The notes: generated from the letters alone by a model not told the origin. Counted from the first letter of the stretch, positions 31,775-42,355 are shown. The stretch: 64,000 nucleotides of DNA from Pseudoips prasinana (GCA_951640165.1 OX621252.1:14653934-14717933), one strand, 5' to 3'. Program-made: numbers and translations.

Positions 31775-31990
31775 TATCGTCTTCTTGATCGGGTAGGGCC
31801 AGAGTTATTCAAGGGTGGCTTGAATAACTCTGGCCTCGCTGACATGGCTTTATGATAATTATCATATAACTAAGACCGGGACCAACAGCTATACTGGCCC
31901 TCACAACTACGTATATCCACAAAAATTAAACTTAGGTGGACACCCACCCAAAGACTGACCGCAGGGCTAAATGCTTGACACCTAAGCATC
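31775..31990 (+). repeat. Repeat family R copy containing a new 16 bp hairpin
   Basis: Shares AGAGTTATTCAAG, GACATGGCTTTATGATAATT, GACCGGGACCAACAGCTAT and AAAGACTGACCGCAGGGCTA with other copies. At 31798-31834 the first family word has been followed by its own exact reverse complement. Confidence 0.7.
31798..31834. repeat. Perfect 16 bp inverted repeat, 5-base loop
   Basis: GCCAGAGTTATTCAAG, GGTGG, CTTGAATAACTCTGGC. Other family copies have only the first arm, so the second arm arose within this copy. Confidence 0.95.
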
Positions 31991-32773
31991 TCGTCATTTT
32001 GTTATTGATTGCTCACAGCATTTCTTTCTTATGAGTTTATGGGAATTAAAGATAACTGCGCAATAATAACTGGTTAAACTTAGGCCTACTTCGCTAATAT
32101 CGCTTGTAAGTTCCCTACTGCTATCAACTAATGAATTCATGGCAATATTTATATCATAGAGAAAATTATCGGCAATTCCAGTGGTCAGAAACAATACCGG
32201 GTCATCTTTACTATGCCAAGCTTATAGAACAGGTTTGGAAGTACTAGAAATCTCAAGAATACCGAACCGAAAAACAAACATTGCGCATATCTTCGACTCC
32301 CAACTTTGCGAGTACAAAGCTAGAACTATTTCTGTCCATCCAAGCTGATGTTGACACAAGAAAATTCTCATGAATGCCTACCAAGTCGGTTCAAATAAAC
32401 ACGTGTACTCGAACACATCGCTAATGCGTATGCGTCAGTACAAATGCGCCGATTACGCACACATATACAGCTTCATTCATAAAAGAGGTTGGTGAATGGG
32501 CAAGAAGGAGCGAAAGCTCCGAAAGAGTTATGTTCGCCTAGTACTGCGAGCGGACTAGTCGGCGGACATGTTGGTTTATGTGTTGACCGACTATGATTAT
32601 AATCGACCACTGTCCGTGGTTAAAGATTTGAGACCGTCCTTCAAATAAGTGCGTAGAAAATGTATCGCGCCACTCGAATCTGTATTATTTAATAAGTAGA
32701 AAAATGATAGATATTTCTCGTGAATACAAAATATAAACTTATACTGTGCCTTGCGTTGTTGTTTTTATAATTA
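31991..32773. other. Intronic sequence, nothing recognised
   Basis: Small palindromes (GGAGCGAAAGCTCC near 32507; GGACTAGTC near 32552) lie in a slightly GC-richer stretch. No gene. Confidence 0.4.
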
Positions 32774-32945
32774 ACTAGGTGTACCCCGCGGTTTTACCGG
32801 CGTTTAACTTTATAAATTATCTATTAATCTAGGGTGTCAGCTAAATCCAAACCAAATTTTATTAAAATCGCTCTAGCCGTTTAGACGCAAAGAAGTAACT
32901 AACATACACACTCACAAACTTACGCCTTTATAATATTAGTGTGAT
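32774..32945 (-). mobile_element. Non-autonomous Helitron, minus strand, complete
   Basis: On the minus strand: 5' TCACACTAATATTATAAAGG, the internal block CAGCTAAATCCAAACCAAAT (plus strand), and 3' CCGCGGGGTACACCTAGT. It has the same ends and size as 52178-52361. Confidence 0.85.
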
Positions 32946-33239
32946 TGTTTATAAGTTAATTAATTGGTTAGTCTTATACACATTATAGTGAGTGTATTCG
33001 ACAGACACAATTTGTTGTGATTACATTACAACATTAAATAGTAGATAAATCATTTTAGATTACTTACTTGTTGTAAATAAACTATATATAAACTCTATTT
33101 GAACGACTCAAAACACAACACAAGATAATGAGTTTTAAATGACATTTAGCCTATCTAGTAAACTGATATTATTAAAGAATATGATTTGATATGTGCGTAC
33201 AGCAGCAAGATTGGCATTTGTATACAAAGTAAATGTAGT

Positions 33240-33490
33240 TGAGGTACCGATGCGACGAACATACATACACACACTCACACCTGTTTCCCAGAGGGGTAGG
33301 CAGAGCGGCCTTTCTTGAGAACGTCTCCGATTTGGTTAGAGAATGGTTTACGAGGTCTTCCCCTTGCGGTTGTCCCAAACACACAGGCCAGGTATAATTC
33401 TTTTGTCAATATTCTCATTCTTTCTAAATGCCCATACCATCTCAGCATACCTTTTTCTATGTTTATGATTACTCTCTTTCACACCACAAC
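33240..33490 (-). pseudogene. LINE polyprotein C-terminal remnant
   Basis: The minus frame reads INIEKGMLRWYGHLERMRIL then TKELYLACVFGTTARGRPRK and KPFSNQIGDVLKKGRSA, the classic end of an insect endonuclease/reverse transcriptase (MLRWYGHLERM, RGRPRK, VLKKG). It is followed downstream by the CCCAGAGGGGTAGGCAGAG 3' phrase and a CATACA-type tail. Confidence 0.85.
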
Positions 33491-33814
33491 GTTCGCTTAC
33501 GAACAGAACAGGTCATTTAAATAAAAATAAGTAATGAATAAAATACATTACGACATGTTAGGATATTTCTTTTATACCTCTGTTAACCATATATGTGTAA
33601 ACTTGTTTAAGATCTCTAGACTCTATATAGTTTTGGAACCGCCTGTAACATCAACTGGTGATCATTATTGTCATTCATTAATTCGAATAGATACATACAC
33701 GTCGTAATCTTACTAATTTTGATACATTATGAAAACAATATCAGGGTTTTCCTGATTGTGAATCAACACCAAAAAATATTTACGATTAGATAATTTTCAC
33801 AGAACTTGAGTAGG
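33491..33814. other. AT-rich intronic sequence, nothing recognised
   Basis: No supportable feature. Confidence 0.4.
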
Positions 33815-33953
33815 TACAGACGCCAGCACATCAAGCTACTCCAATCCGTCAAATTTCCCCAATTGAAAGTGAACCTTATGCTTATATGACAAAGTTGAAA
33901 ATCGATAAAAGTAATTTTACAGATTGGGGTAGCTGGATGTGCTGGCGTCTGTA
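33815..33953 (-). mobile_element. 135 bp-family MITE, minus orientation
   Basis: Element 33817-33951, TA flanked. Ends CAGACGCCAGCACATCAAGC and the complement. The central block GAAAGTGAACCTTATGCTTA places it in the inverted orientation. Confidence 0.9.
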
Positions 33954-34781
33954 CATATCGCAAAATCGACACTGTATTAAGTACTAAGCAGAAATATAAG
34001 TTACTTATATTGATGATGACATTTTGTAGATTACTTGGCACTCATTCATAATTATATGAGTAAGAAACTAAAACGGATTGACATCAATAGCTAACGAGTG
34101 GTGGTTGCCGCGATACTGCCTCGGCATCCTTCAGTTTCTTCTTCAATGCCCTGGACAACTCTTTGTGGGATCCATATTTAGCTGTTCTGAGTGTTATTGT
34201 ACGATGTATCCGTTAACAATATGATTTTAAAAGTTTGAATATACATGTATGCATTGTTAAACAAACACACACAGACTTTGAGCTGATACTGGGAATTTTG
34301 TCTTATCTATCAGAAAAACCCCAATATCATTTTTTTTATCTACTCGGGAATTTAACCCATTAACTGCGTTTAAACATGTTACCGCTAGATCAACGACGCA
34401 GTAAAATAATAAAATGACAAATACCACCCAATAGTGTAAGATTTACAATTATCAATACATTATGTTAAATAACTAGCGACCATATCTGGGATATTTTATT
34501 ATACATACCTTGTAGCGACCAGGAACAACTTCCTTGCGCTCAATCGCTTTTGCTATGCCTATTATAGGAATCAACAACCTCAAGTAGGTTGTTATGTATG
34601 TATTCTGCTTGCTATTTTACAACTCGTTTTTCCAGTGGAAATTTTCTTAGTCTTTGAGGCTTAAGGCTGTAACTAATTGTATCGCCCGCTTTCCTCTGGA
34701 GGTAAATATTAATACACTATTAATATTTTTCTAAGGCATCGACTCATAATTTTCCTCAATAAGAGGCTTTTCCGTACGATG
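33954..34781. other. AT-rich intronic sequence, nothing recognised
   Basis: No supportable feature. Confidence 0.4.
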
Positions 34782-35035
34782 TACAGACGCCAGCACGTCA
34801 AGCTACCCCAATCCAAATTTTATATATATTATAGTTATATAAGAAAATTGGAAAAAGGGAGCTTCATCTGCCAACAAACTGCAAAGAAGATTTATTAATT
34901 GTGAATAAACATTTCTTCTTTTTTTTTTGTCAACCTTCCCCAATTGAAAGTGAAACTCATACTTTTGTGATAAAGTTGAAAATTTTTAAAAAGAAATTTG
35001 ACAGATTTGGGTAGCTGGATGTGCTGGCGTCTGTA
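34782..35035 (-). mobile_element. 135 bp-family MITE interrupted by about 115 bp
   Basis: Ends at 34784 and 35033 with TA flanks. After TACCCCAATC the element is broken by an AT-rich insert (about 34814-34928, containing GAATAAACATTTC and a T run) and resumes TGTCAACCTTCCCCAATTG. Confidence 0.8.
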
Positions 35036-35097
35036 CAAAGTTTTTTTTAAACATAGACTACCCCTGAGCTATGGTAATTAATCCCTGTATCTTTATG

Positions 35098-35320
35098 GAA
35101 ATAATTCTGAGTCTGGGTGAGTTTTGTTTTCATCAATTATATGTTTGTAAATTACGCCTTACAATGATAATTACCGGATACAAAGTACACTCAAGCTCAG
35201 AACTATTACTTATCAATCGCACTAATAGCTCTCCTGGCTGTTCGGGATTTGAACCCGCGACACGAAGTGGCGAGGCGACTGGCTTAACCACTGCACAACA
35301 TGTGCAGTTGATTTTGGCTT
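35098..35320. mobile_element. SINE-D pieces in opposite orientations
   Basis: 35098-35165 carries the body word CTGAGTCTGGGTG and TATATGTTTGTAAATTACG in plus orientation. 35228-35300 is the tRNA-like head on the minus strand (B box complement GGGATTTGAACCCGCGACAC). This looks like a rearranged or doubly inserted SINE. Confidence 0.6.
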
Positions 35321-35764
35321 AGAGGAGTTGTCGTAGTGGGCAAGAATTTGGTACACACAATAAAACACAGCAATACAGGAAATCCTAATCATTGAAAAAT
35401 GGCACGTATTTTTAATTTAACTTAACCATCGAGGACCGTTAACTCGTTCTTTAACTATAAAGATACTTTTTAATAATTTTCGTATAAATTTATTATGCTT
35501 AAATCGCGTAGGGCATGCGTCGCACGTAGATGCGTGCGGGTGCGCATCTAAATGGCCTGTTCGTCACCTCGGTACCTCAACTGCAGTGCACTTTGCATAC
35601 TAATGCCCATCTTGCTACTGTACGCACATATCAAATCATATTTTATAAGACTAAATAATAAAAATTACGTCGCCTCTCCATTGTAGGTTTTTCAACCCGA
35701 ACGAGAATGCATATATTTATAGATGCTACATTATAAAATTAAAGAGTGATAAGGATTTGGTGAT
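35321..35764. other. Intronic sequence with a CpG-rich patch
   Basis: 35505-35600 holds CGCACGTAGATGCGTGCGGG, the inverted pair TAGATGCG/CGCATCTA and an octamer-like TTTGCATA. A regulatory role is possible but unproven. No gene is seen. Confidence 0.35.
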
Positions 35765-36023
35765 TGCATGGAATATCATCACCCCATTTCATCCCGTGGG
35801 TGGCGTATAAATCGACCCGAGGGAATATCTGCCAGAGAACAGTAGCAGCGTTTTTCTGTGTACTATGACCATCAGCTGCAGCGGGAAGCCGCTGGATGCG
35901 GGCAGCGCAGGACCGGCTATTGTGGAGATCTTGGGGTAGGCCTTTGTCCAGCTGTGGACGTCTTTCGACTGATATGATGATGATGATGATGATGAACATC
36001 TGCCAAGCGTGGCAATTATGGCA
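35765..36023 (+). pseudogene. RTE-type LINE 3' fragment, target of the Tc1 insertion
   Basis: TTTCATCCCGTGGGTGGCGT, TGACCATCAGCTGCAGCGGG, GGAGATCTTGGGGTAGGCCT and (GATGAT)n, then a further related piece ATCTGCCAAGCGTGGCAATT that is interrupted by the Tc1 element and continues at 37624 (TCCCCCTATTGCG). Confidence 0.75.
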
Positions 36024-36025
36024 TA

Positions 36026-36052
36026 TACACACATCAACACAATCTAGGGATA
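36026..36052 (+). repeat. Left terminal inverted repeat of the Tc1-like element
   Basis: Starts TACACACATCAACACAATC and continues TAGGGATA. It pairs with the reverse complement of 37595-37621 with two mismatches. Confidence 0.85.
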
Positions 36053-36296
36053 TTGAACATTTCATTGATTATCTAGAAAACTATAAACATTTTGTTATGA
36101 CTGTAAATGGAAGAATTAAAGATAATTTCATGGCCGATATTTAAACATTAACAACACGATGCGATTTTGTTTTTCTAATTAATAAAAGTCTTAAATTAAT
36201 TAAGCCATAGAAAATTACTGAGTGAACAAAAACATTTTATTCTTATAAAATTATTCAATCGAATTAAATGAATAAAAATCTTACCAAATCTGATAA

Positions 36297-37343
36297 TCAG
36301 TAATCGGTATTTCCTCCTCTAACATTAATCACACAGCGGCAACGATTTTCCATACTTAAAATTAAGGTGTCAATGTCTTGCTGGGGTATGCAGTCCCAAG
36401 TTCTTTTTAAATGTTCGAAAAGTTGTTCTTCTGTTGTCAAGTTGGGCGGAAAATCCCTCAATGCTCTTCGCTGTAACATGTCCCAGGCGTGTTCAATTGG
36501 GTTTAAGTCTGGCGACTGTGGAGGCCAATCTAATACCTGAACATCGTGTTCTCGAAGGGCGGCCCTCACCAGCCGCGCTGTATGGGAAGGTGCATTGTCA
36601 TGCATGAGCTGAAATTCTTGCCCCGTTAGGGCCCTGAGCGGGACAATGACACGTTCTACTACCTCCTCACGGTATCTATGGGCAGTCATGCTGCCCTGAA
36701 TCCAAATGAGTTGGGTTCGTCCGCCGATTCGTATTCCTGCCCACACCATAATTGTCCCGCCTTGGTAAGAGTGGACCTCCTGTGGATGTCGGAGACGGCT
36801 GACCCTGCCTGGAGTTCTCCAAACGCGTGTTCGTCTCGAATCTGGATGAAATCCATAGCGGGACTCATCAGTGAACAGCACCAATGACCATTGTTGATCA
36901 CTCCATGTCAAATGTTCTTGAGCCCATAAAAGTCGCCTACCGCGATTGCCACGTCGCAGCGCTGGGACTCGTAGCGGTCTGCGAGCATGAAGACCAACTT
37001 CATGCAGCCTCCTTCGCACGGTTTGGTCGCTCACCAGCAGCTGCTGACCCTCCTGGAGCCTTTGCACTAGTTGCATCGCTGTGATATTGGGTAGTCTTCT
37101 GGCGGTCATTTGGAGAAATCGATCCTGTCTCTGAGTGGTAACACGATATCTACCTGTGTGCCGTTCTGCCACATCTCCAGTAGCGCGATAACGTGACCAC
37201 AGCCTGGATACCACATTTTGGCTTGTGCCCAGAGACTCAGCAACGACGCGTTGAATAGCACCGTTTTGTAACATGCCAACTGCCCGTAACATTTCATCTC
37301 GACTCAAATGATGGCGTGGCATGACGCTAAAAAGCTTACACAA
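36297..37343 (-). CDS. Tc1-like DD34E transposase, apparently intact
   Basis: A 348-residue reading frame without frameshifts or stops, the normal length for Tc1-family transposases, which cut and paste their element at TA sites. An N-terminal paired-like helix-turn-helix spans about residues 12-62, followed by a GRPR-like linker (GRYR, 64-67), a second helix-turn-helix (about 85-118, SDQTVRRRLHEVGL) and a basic stretch (121-137) that could be a nuclear signal. The RNase H-fold catalytic triad is D159 (FTDESRYG), D249 (HDNAPSH) and E284 (SPDLNPIEHAWD), with 34 residues between D249 and E284. The real start may be Met8 (37320-37322), giving MPRHHLSRDEM and 341 residues. GC content is higher than the surroundings, which fits a recent arrival. 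No host function is implied. Confidence 0.93.
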   Translation of the reverse strand: MCKLFSVMPRHHLSRDEMLRAVGMLQNGAIQRVVAESLGTSQNVVSRLWSRYRATGDVAERHTGRYRVTTQRQDRFLQMTARRLPNITAMQLVQRLQEGQQLLVSDQTVRRRLHEVGLHARRPLRVPALRRGNRGRRLLWAQEHLTWSDQQWSLVLFTDESRYGFHPDSRRTRVWRTPGRVSRLRHPQEVHSYQGGTIMVWAGIRIGGRTQLIWIQGSMTAHRYREEVVERVIVPLRALTGQEFQLMHDNAPSHTARLVRAALREHDVQVLDWPPQSPDLNPIEHAWDMLQRRALRDFPPNLTTEEQLFEHLKRTWDCIPQQDIDTLILSMENRCRCVINVRGGNTDY

Positions 37344-37594
37344 CCAATTGAGAAAAGAAAATAAAACAATTTATAAGGTTTTCTTCAATTAACACGCAAA
37401 AAAAATTTTAATGCAACTTCTTGAAATTAGATACAACTCAAGATTGCGCTGTGCTTTGCGTGTTTTCATTTGTTTCTCATTTTAATTTTTAAATTTTGAA
37501 TAAAGAATAGACAAGGTTTAAATCTGTAAATAAACTTTTTAAGGAAACTAAATAGGTTTTAAACAATAAAGCCATGTTTGATTTCAAAATAACG

Positions 37595-37621
37595 TATCCC
37601 TAGACTTTGTTGATGTGTGTA
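37595..37621 (-). repeat. Right terminal inverted repeat of the Tc1-like element
   Basis: On the minus strand it reads TACACACATCAACAAAGTC then TAGGGATA, matching the left end. The flanking TA is at 37622-37623. Confidence 0.85.
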
Positions 37622-37629
37622 TATCCCCC

Positions 37630-37735
37630 TATTGCGTTCCCTGTGTTTGCGCACACACTTGTGCAATATAATATCTCTTGCGCAGTTGCCTTTTCTCCAT
37701 GGAGACTCGGCGTCGAAATTCAGCTTAGAGGACAA
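37630..37735 (+). mobile_element. SINE-C 3' fragment
   Basis: CCTGTGTTTGCGCACACACT then TGTGCAATATAATATCTC matches 7435-7470. Confidence 0.75.
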
Positions 37736-37802
37736 TATTATGATTGTTTTCCGTATTTCTTGTATTTATTTTGGTGTACAATAAAGAGTTATCTTATCTT
37801 AA
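37736..37802 (+). repeat. LINE 3' tail
   Basis: TTGGTGTACAATAAAGAGTT followed by (ATCTT)n, the same ending as at 23680. Confidence 0.75.
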
Positions 37803-37984
37803 AGAATAAGTACGTAAAGAATAGTAATTCAGCGCATTAGGGTCAAATAACAAAACAAAATTAAAATTAATCTTGCGGGATACCTATTTAAATTGCGTGG
37901 ATTATACCACGATTTATCATTTGATAGCACCCAGTACACAGCACAGTATGGAGGATATAAAAGTATTCATCGGCCATATTTTTA

Positions 37985-38240
37985 TGGGGCTGTTGGCGTG
38001 GTTGGCAAATGCTTGCTTTTCACGGCAGATGTCGTGGTTTCGATTCCCACCCAGGACAGATATTTGTATGTATGAACATGTCTGTTTGTCCCGAGTCTGG
38101 GGGGAATTATCTATATAAGTATGTATTTACAAAAGAAAAGTAATATATGTAGTTTATCAGTCATCTGGTTTCCATAGTACAAGCTCTGCTTAGTTTGAGA
38201 TCAGATGGCCGTGTGTAAATAATGTCCTAGGATATTATTA
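37985..38240 (+). mobile_element. SINE-B, full length
   Basis: The most complete copy: head GTGGTTGGCAAATGCTTGCT, B box GGTTTCGATTCCCACCCAGG, body CATGTCTGTTTGTCCCGAGT, AAGTATGTATTTACAAAAGA, tail TAGTACAAGCTCTGCTTAGT then GAGATCAGATGG and an AT run. Confidence 0.9.
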
Positions 38241-38321
38241 TATCAAAATTTTGGTAATTATTGTCTACACTCCAAATTGGTTGTTCCAGTAACATAAAAT
38301 CAAAATAAATTAAAGACTGAC

Positions 38322-38475
38322 AGCTCGTGTGGCGCAGCGGCTAAAACAGTCGCCTCGCTGCTTCGTGTCGCTGGTTCGAGCCCCGCGCCGGACAACTATT
38401 GTGTGACCCATAAATAGTTATTCTGAGTCTGGATGTAATTTGTGTCCGGCAAAGTACCCCGGCGTTGTCTTATAA
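38322..38475 (+). mobile_element. SINE-D, full length
   Basis: Head GCTCGTGTGGCGCAGCGGCT, B box CTGGTTCGAGCCCCGCGCCG, body TGACCCATAAATAGTTATTC, end CCCCGGCGTTGTCTTA. The tail is distinct from SINE-A and SINE-B. Confidence 0.88.
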
Positions 38476-38784
38476 AAAAAGGGACGGCATAACATGTTTC
38501 ATATTTGTTATTTTCCAAACCCAAATAAAAATATAATTTGTGAACCTTTCCATTAATTATATTTTTAATTATATGTAATCTAATAAATTCAGTACTAATT
38601 TTATCAATTGAAACACATATGAATATAAATCTTATTACATTACAAAAACATGAATGAGGCGGTTGATAATATTTTTATTATGTATGAGACAATAGGCTGA
38701 TACTGAATATATTTATATGAGCTGATAAAATAGCATTGTCTCTTTCAAGTTTATAGTATCTCACCTGTGCGCGTATATATAGGT

Positions 38785-39075
38785 ATAAAAAGCTTATTGA
38801 CTGACTTACTGACCATGAGAAAACGATGCGCTTCCCTGGGGCGCCGCGTACGGTTCAGCCCCAACATTATCATGAGCTGTGTGGCCAGCAGACTCAATTG
38901 TCTTTATGTGAGTCGCTGCTCCAAGCTATCTACCTCAGTGTTAAATAAAATAGTGGCATTGATCGTGTGTGTGAGTGTTGTTATAGGTATAGGAATACTA
39001 TCTAATATAGATGTAAGAATTATTGTTACTAACAAATGTGAGTCATGTTAGTTGAAATAAATACATAATAATAAT
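38785..39075 (+). pseudogene. LINE polyprotein C-terminal remnant (94-codon frame)
   Basis: The frame contains TMRKRCASLGRRVRFSPN then IIMSCVASRLNCLYVSRC, matching the R-K-R-A-S-L-x-R-R-V-R-x-S-x-N pattern at the end of lepidopteran LINE polyproteins. The hydrophobic end and AATAAA after the stop imitate a small membrane-protein gene, but the family resemblance explains the frame better. Confidence 0.7.
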
Positions 39076-39121
39076 TATTATTTCTTGATTTTATATAATT
39101 TAGTATATATCATTATAAACT

Positions 39122-39259
39122 ACTAGATGGGCCCCGCGGTTTTACAGGCGAAATATTACTACAAAGTTTCATTATAATCAGTTCGGTAGTTTTTGCATGA
39201 AAGAGTAACAAACATACATACATATATCACAAACTTTCGCATTTATAATATTAGTCGGA
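39122..39259 (-). mobile_element. Non-autonomous Helitron, minus strand
   Basis: Minus strand 5' TCCGACTAATATTATAAATG and 3' CCGCGGGGCCCATCTAGT. It is short, lacking part of the middle. Confidence 0.8.
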
Positions 39260-39490
39260 TATTATGGTTAGTGACCCTAAATGTTATGCCGGAGGTCGTG
39301 GATTCAATTCCTACAGGACAAATCTTTGAGGGCTGACCACAATTCGTGTCTTGTGTCTGGGTGTGATTTATATAAACTATGTATGTATTTAAAAATGTAT
39401 AAGTATGTTTATCAGTTGTCTGTTTACCATAACACAGGCTCTGCATAGTTTCGTATCAGATTGAGGTGTGTGATGTCCCAAGATATTTAT
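39260..39490 (+). mobile_element. SINE related to SINE-B, directly after a Helitron
   Basis: GGTTAGTGACCCTAAATGTT, worn B box GGATTCAATTCC, CTTGTGTCTGGGTGTGATTT and tail ACACAGGCTCTGCATAGTTT. Confidence 0.7.
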
Positions 39491-39757
39491 TTATAAATGT
39501 TACTAGAAGGTTCTAGTGGAGAAATTCCCACCAGCTAACCGCAACCATGCAGGACAATCATATACTAAAAATAACATATAAAAAATAAAGATAACACTTT
39601 ATATTTCGAATTTAGTTTTACATTTTAGTCGATTAACAATGATAACTTTACTACGCAGAGCCTGTATCGAGGCTATCAATTGCATTTTATCATTAGACTC
39701 TATTGCATTTTATCATTAGGACTAGATCACAATTCACGTCACAAAGATTTAAGTTAA

Positions 39758-40046
39758 TCCTAATAATATTATAAACGCGGAAGTTTGTAAGTATGGATGG
39801 ATGGATGAAACTTTATAATAATAAGATCCATCAGAATAACACATAGGCTACAATTTATAAAAATATTGTGAGAAATGTCCAAAATATGACGATAAGTGTC
39901 AAGTATGTAGGTAAAAATCTACCATCTGCGAGCTATTCCGGCGTGCACAGCCAAAACCGCTTGAGGATGTATGGATGTAGTATGTTTTGTTACTCTTTTA
40001 CACCAAAACTACTTTAACGCGAGTGAAACCGCGGAGCATAGCTAGT
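39758..40046 (+). mobile_element. Non-autonomous Helitron, plus strand
   Basis: 5' TCCTAATAATATTATAAACG, 3' CGAGTGAAACCGCGGAGCAT then AGCTAGT. It is about 100 bp longer than other copies because of an internal segment (39880-39965). Confidence 0.8.
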
Positions 40047-42217
40047 ATTATATAAACATATATTCTGTTAAAGCTTTGGAAGATTTTGTGAATTCACGTG
40101 AGTCTTAGCCTCAGACGTGATTAAAGAAATATTTTATGTTTCCCATTTTAACCACTCAAGGAAATTAAAATAAAGCACGTGGAACTTGGTTTGAGTTATA
40201 TCTTCAACTTTTATAGCGACGTGGTCATAATAAAACCAGAAAGTTAATGGCGCTGAAACTTGACGATTTAGTTGTCAACAGAAAAGCGGCACAACTTTAT
40301 TATAAGAAATTTGTAACCAGCATATAAATAGCATGAAAAGAAAATTTACTTCCTTTTTGCACAACGTCGGCAAAACCTTTTATGTTTTCAGGGTTCATGT
40401 TGTACATAATGAAGATTGTTAACTTCTACAACAATTTTGATGATCGAGAAATCGTTAGAAATATTTCGCATGAAACGTACTTGCAAGATATTTTAAGATA
40501 ACAGATTTAATACTGTCCGCTTTTACTTAATTGTTGCTTAGATTACTAAAATAATAACTAATGTTTTGCCATCTTAATTATACGTAAACTCGTAAGAATG
40601 GGGAAATACGCATGTTTTCTTCACACTGTATCGTTGCAATGCCTTCTGTCATCCTCAATCGACCGACCTGCGTCTTCACGTCATAACGTAAAGCGACTGT
40701 TGTACAAAATATCTAAAAAAAATACATTGAACCTTAATGGTGGCGCCCCCTATATTTATTTGTTAGAAGGCTTTCCCTGCTTTTTAACGGACAATGGAGC
40801 TGTTCCCGGTCACCTATAATGCCCAGTGACAAAACAGTGTAAGCTGAGATCAGACAAGAAATAATATACTTAAGCGGTCTGAGTTTCAACTGTAAATTCG
40901 GGGCTAAACTTTAGGGAATTACATCACATCGTGGAAGTGTTAAGAGCTAAGGATCATAAAGAAAATATTTAATTACTGTTTCGCAAGAGATAAAATTATC
41001 AGGAGATAAAATATGTTATCAAGTCCCCTGCAATGGATTTATTTTAAGCCTGAAGGACTTGTGGTAAGACCAAGCTTAGAAACACCTTTCATAGATTTAC
41101 ATGTTACATGCTAGCTTATAGTTGACTTGAAGTAATGTTTCTCTAACATTAGCGTTGACAGGGATTAAATCCTTAAAACAGTTGTAGTACAGTATTTGTG
41201 ATATTTTAGGTTCTCTAAAGATGAACAAAAATCTACATATATTAGGAAGGGTGTCCAATTTATTATAATTTTAATGTCTGGCAGTTGTTGTTGTAGCTTT
41301 TTCCTCGTAATCTTGTCTCAATCTAAGCTCGATTTTTGTATATTTTTGAAATTTCCCAATTCTGTCTTTTATTTGATTTAGATTCGATTCTAGTGTCTCA
41401 GTGCTCACATTGCGAAACTAAGGAACCATCTCCAAGGAAACTAACCAAAAACCTTCGCTATGAAACTAACTTTAAGACAAAAACAGCATTGAAATCAAAT
41501 CAGCCTTTGCTAAATTACTATGACAACAGTAAGTTAAGGAAGGAAGATCTTCAAGCCAGTTCTATATACAATCATCTCTCCGTATATCACTAAATCCGTA
41601 TTCCGACACTAAAAGACAGAGAGGTGTGAATAACATAACTCACACCTCTTTATATCCTGACGTCAGATGTTTAAACGTGTTTTAGTTGTGTCTGGTTAGT
41701 AAGGTGGTTATGACGGTAAGATTAAGTATCTTAAATAATGCGAAAGAAATTTGCAATATTCAGAGAAATTAATATAGGCCATCTCTTTGTTTCATCAAAA
41801 TCCGTTTATAATCGGTTATCCAATAAATCGTAAGGAAGTATAGGAACAGCATCGTCTGAATCATCAAAGCTAGCGGACGTCGCAACAGGACGCGGGCGCC
41901 GCAGAACCGACCCAGTTCCGCTCGACACATACGAGCAGATGACGACCATCAAATCTGACCTTCTTGTGTCAGGATACACCTATTACTGTCTAAGAAATTG
42001 CACGTCAACGATTGTCGCGGATGGAACTTGTCTAAGATATTCTACATGTAGATTATGACCGATTAAGCTCTTCCCCACACCTCTCATACGACGATTTCAG
42101 ACGAGCTTCCTTCCAAGTACACTGAAGCTGTGGAATGACCTCGTTATCTTTTAAACTAATGTTGTAGTCTCCATGGAGACACAGTATGAGGCACTTCAAA
42201 TAAGGTGTGAAACGGTG
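40047..42217. other. Intronic sequence
   Basis: A CpG-rich patch at 41868-41945 (GCGGACGTCGCAACAGGACG, CGGGCGCCGCAGAACCGACC) stands out. A 73-codon frame at 40598 and an 85-codon frame at 41336 are unrecognised. CACACCTCT occurs as an inverted pair at about 41620-41650. No gene supported. Confidence 0.4.
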
Positions 42218-42355
42218 TACAGACGCCAGAACATCTAGCTAACCCAATCTGTCAAATTTCTTTCATAGATTTTCAACTTTATCACATAAGCATAAGGTTC
42301 ACTTTCAACTGGGGACATTTTACAGATTGGGGTAGCTTGATGTGCTGACCATACA
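42218..42355 (+). mobile_element. 135 bp-family MITE with damaged right end
   Basis: Begins 42220 CAGACGCCAGAACATCTAGC after TA. It ends TAGCTTGATGTGCTGACCAT; the last bases GGCGTCTG are lost or rearranged. Confidence 0.8.

Larger units (their letters stand above)
36026..37621 (-). mobile_element. Complete Tc1-like DNA transposon, 1,596 bp
   Basis: The ends carry inverted repeats of about 27 bp starting TACACACATCAACA and running to TCTAGGGATA, with two mismatches between the ends. TA dinucleotides flank both ends (36024-36025 and 37622-37623). The flanks rejoin as an RTE-type 3' repeat: the left flank GCCAAGCGTGGCAATTATGG resembles GCCAAGCGTAACGATTATGG near 19613, and the right flank starts TCCCCC, much as that copy continues and as the copy near 61390 does. 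This fixes the insertion point. The transposase gene is central, with about 270 bp of noncoding DNA on each side. Ends, target duplication and frame are all intact, which suggests a young insertion. Confidence 0.9.

Noticed and set aside
36678..37297. Several other open frames on both strands inside the transposon.
   Set aside because: They are shadows of the GC-rich transposase gene in other frames.
38767..39051. A 94-codon plus-strand frame with a TATA-like upstream sequence, an RVRF motif, a C-terminal hydrophobic segment and AATAAA after the stop, resembling a novel small membrane protein.
   Set aside because: The MRKRxASLxRRVRxSxN and SCVASRLNC text matches the C-terminus of lepidopteran LINE polyproteins, so it is a retrotransposon remnant.
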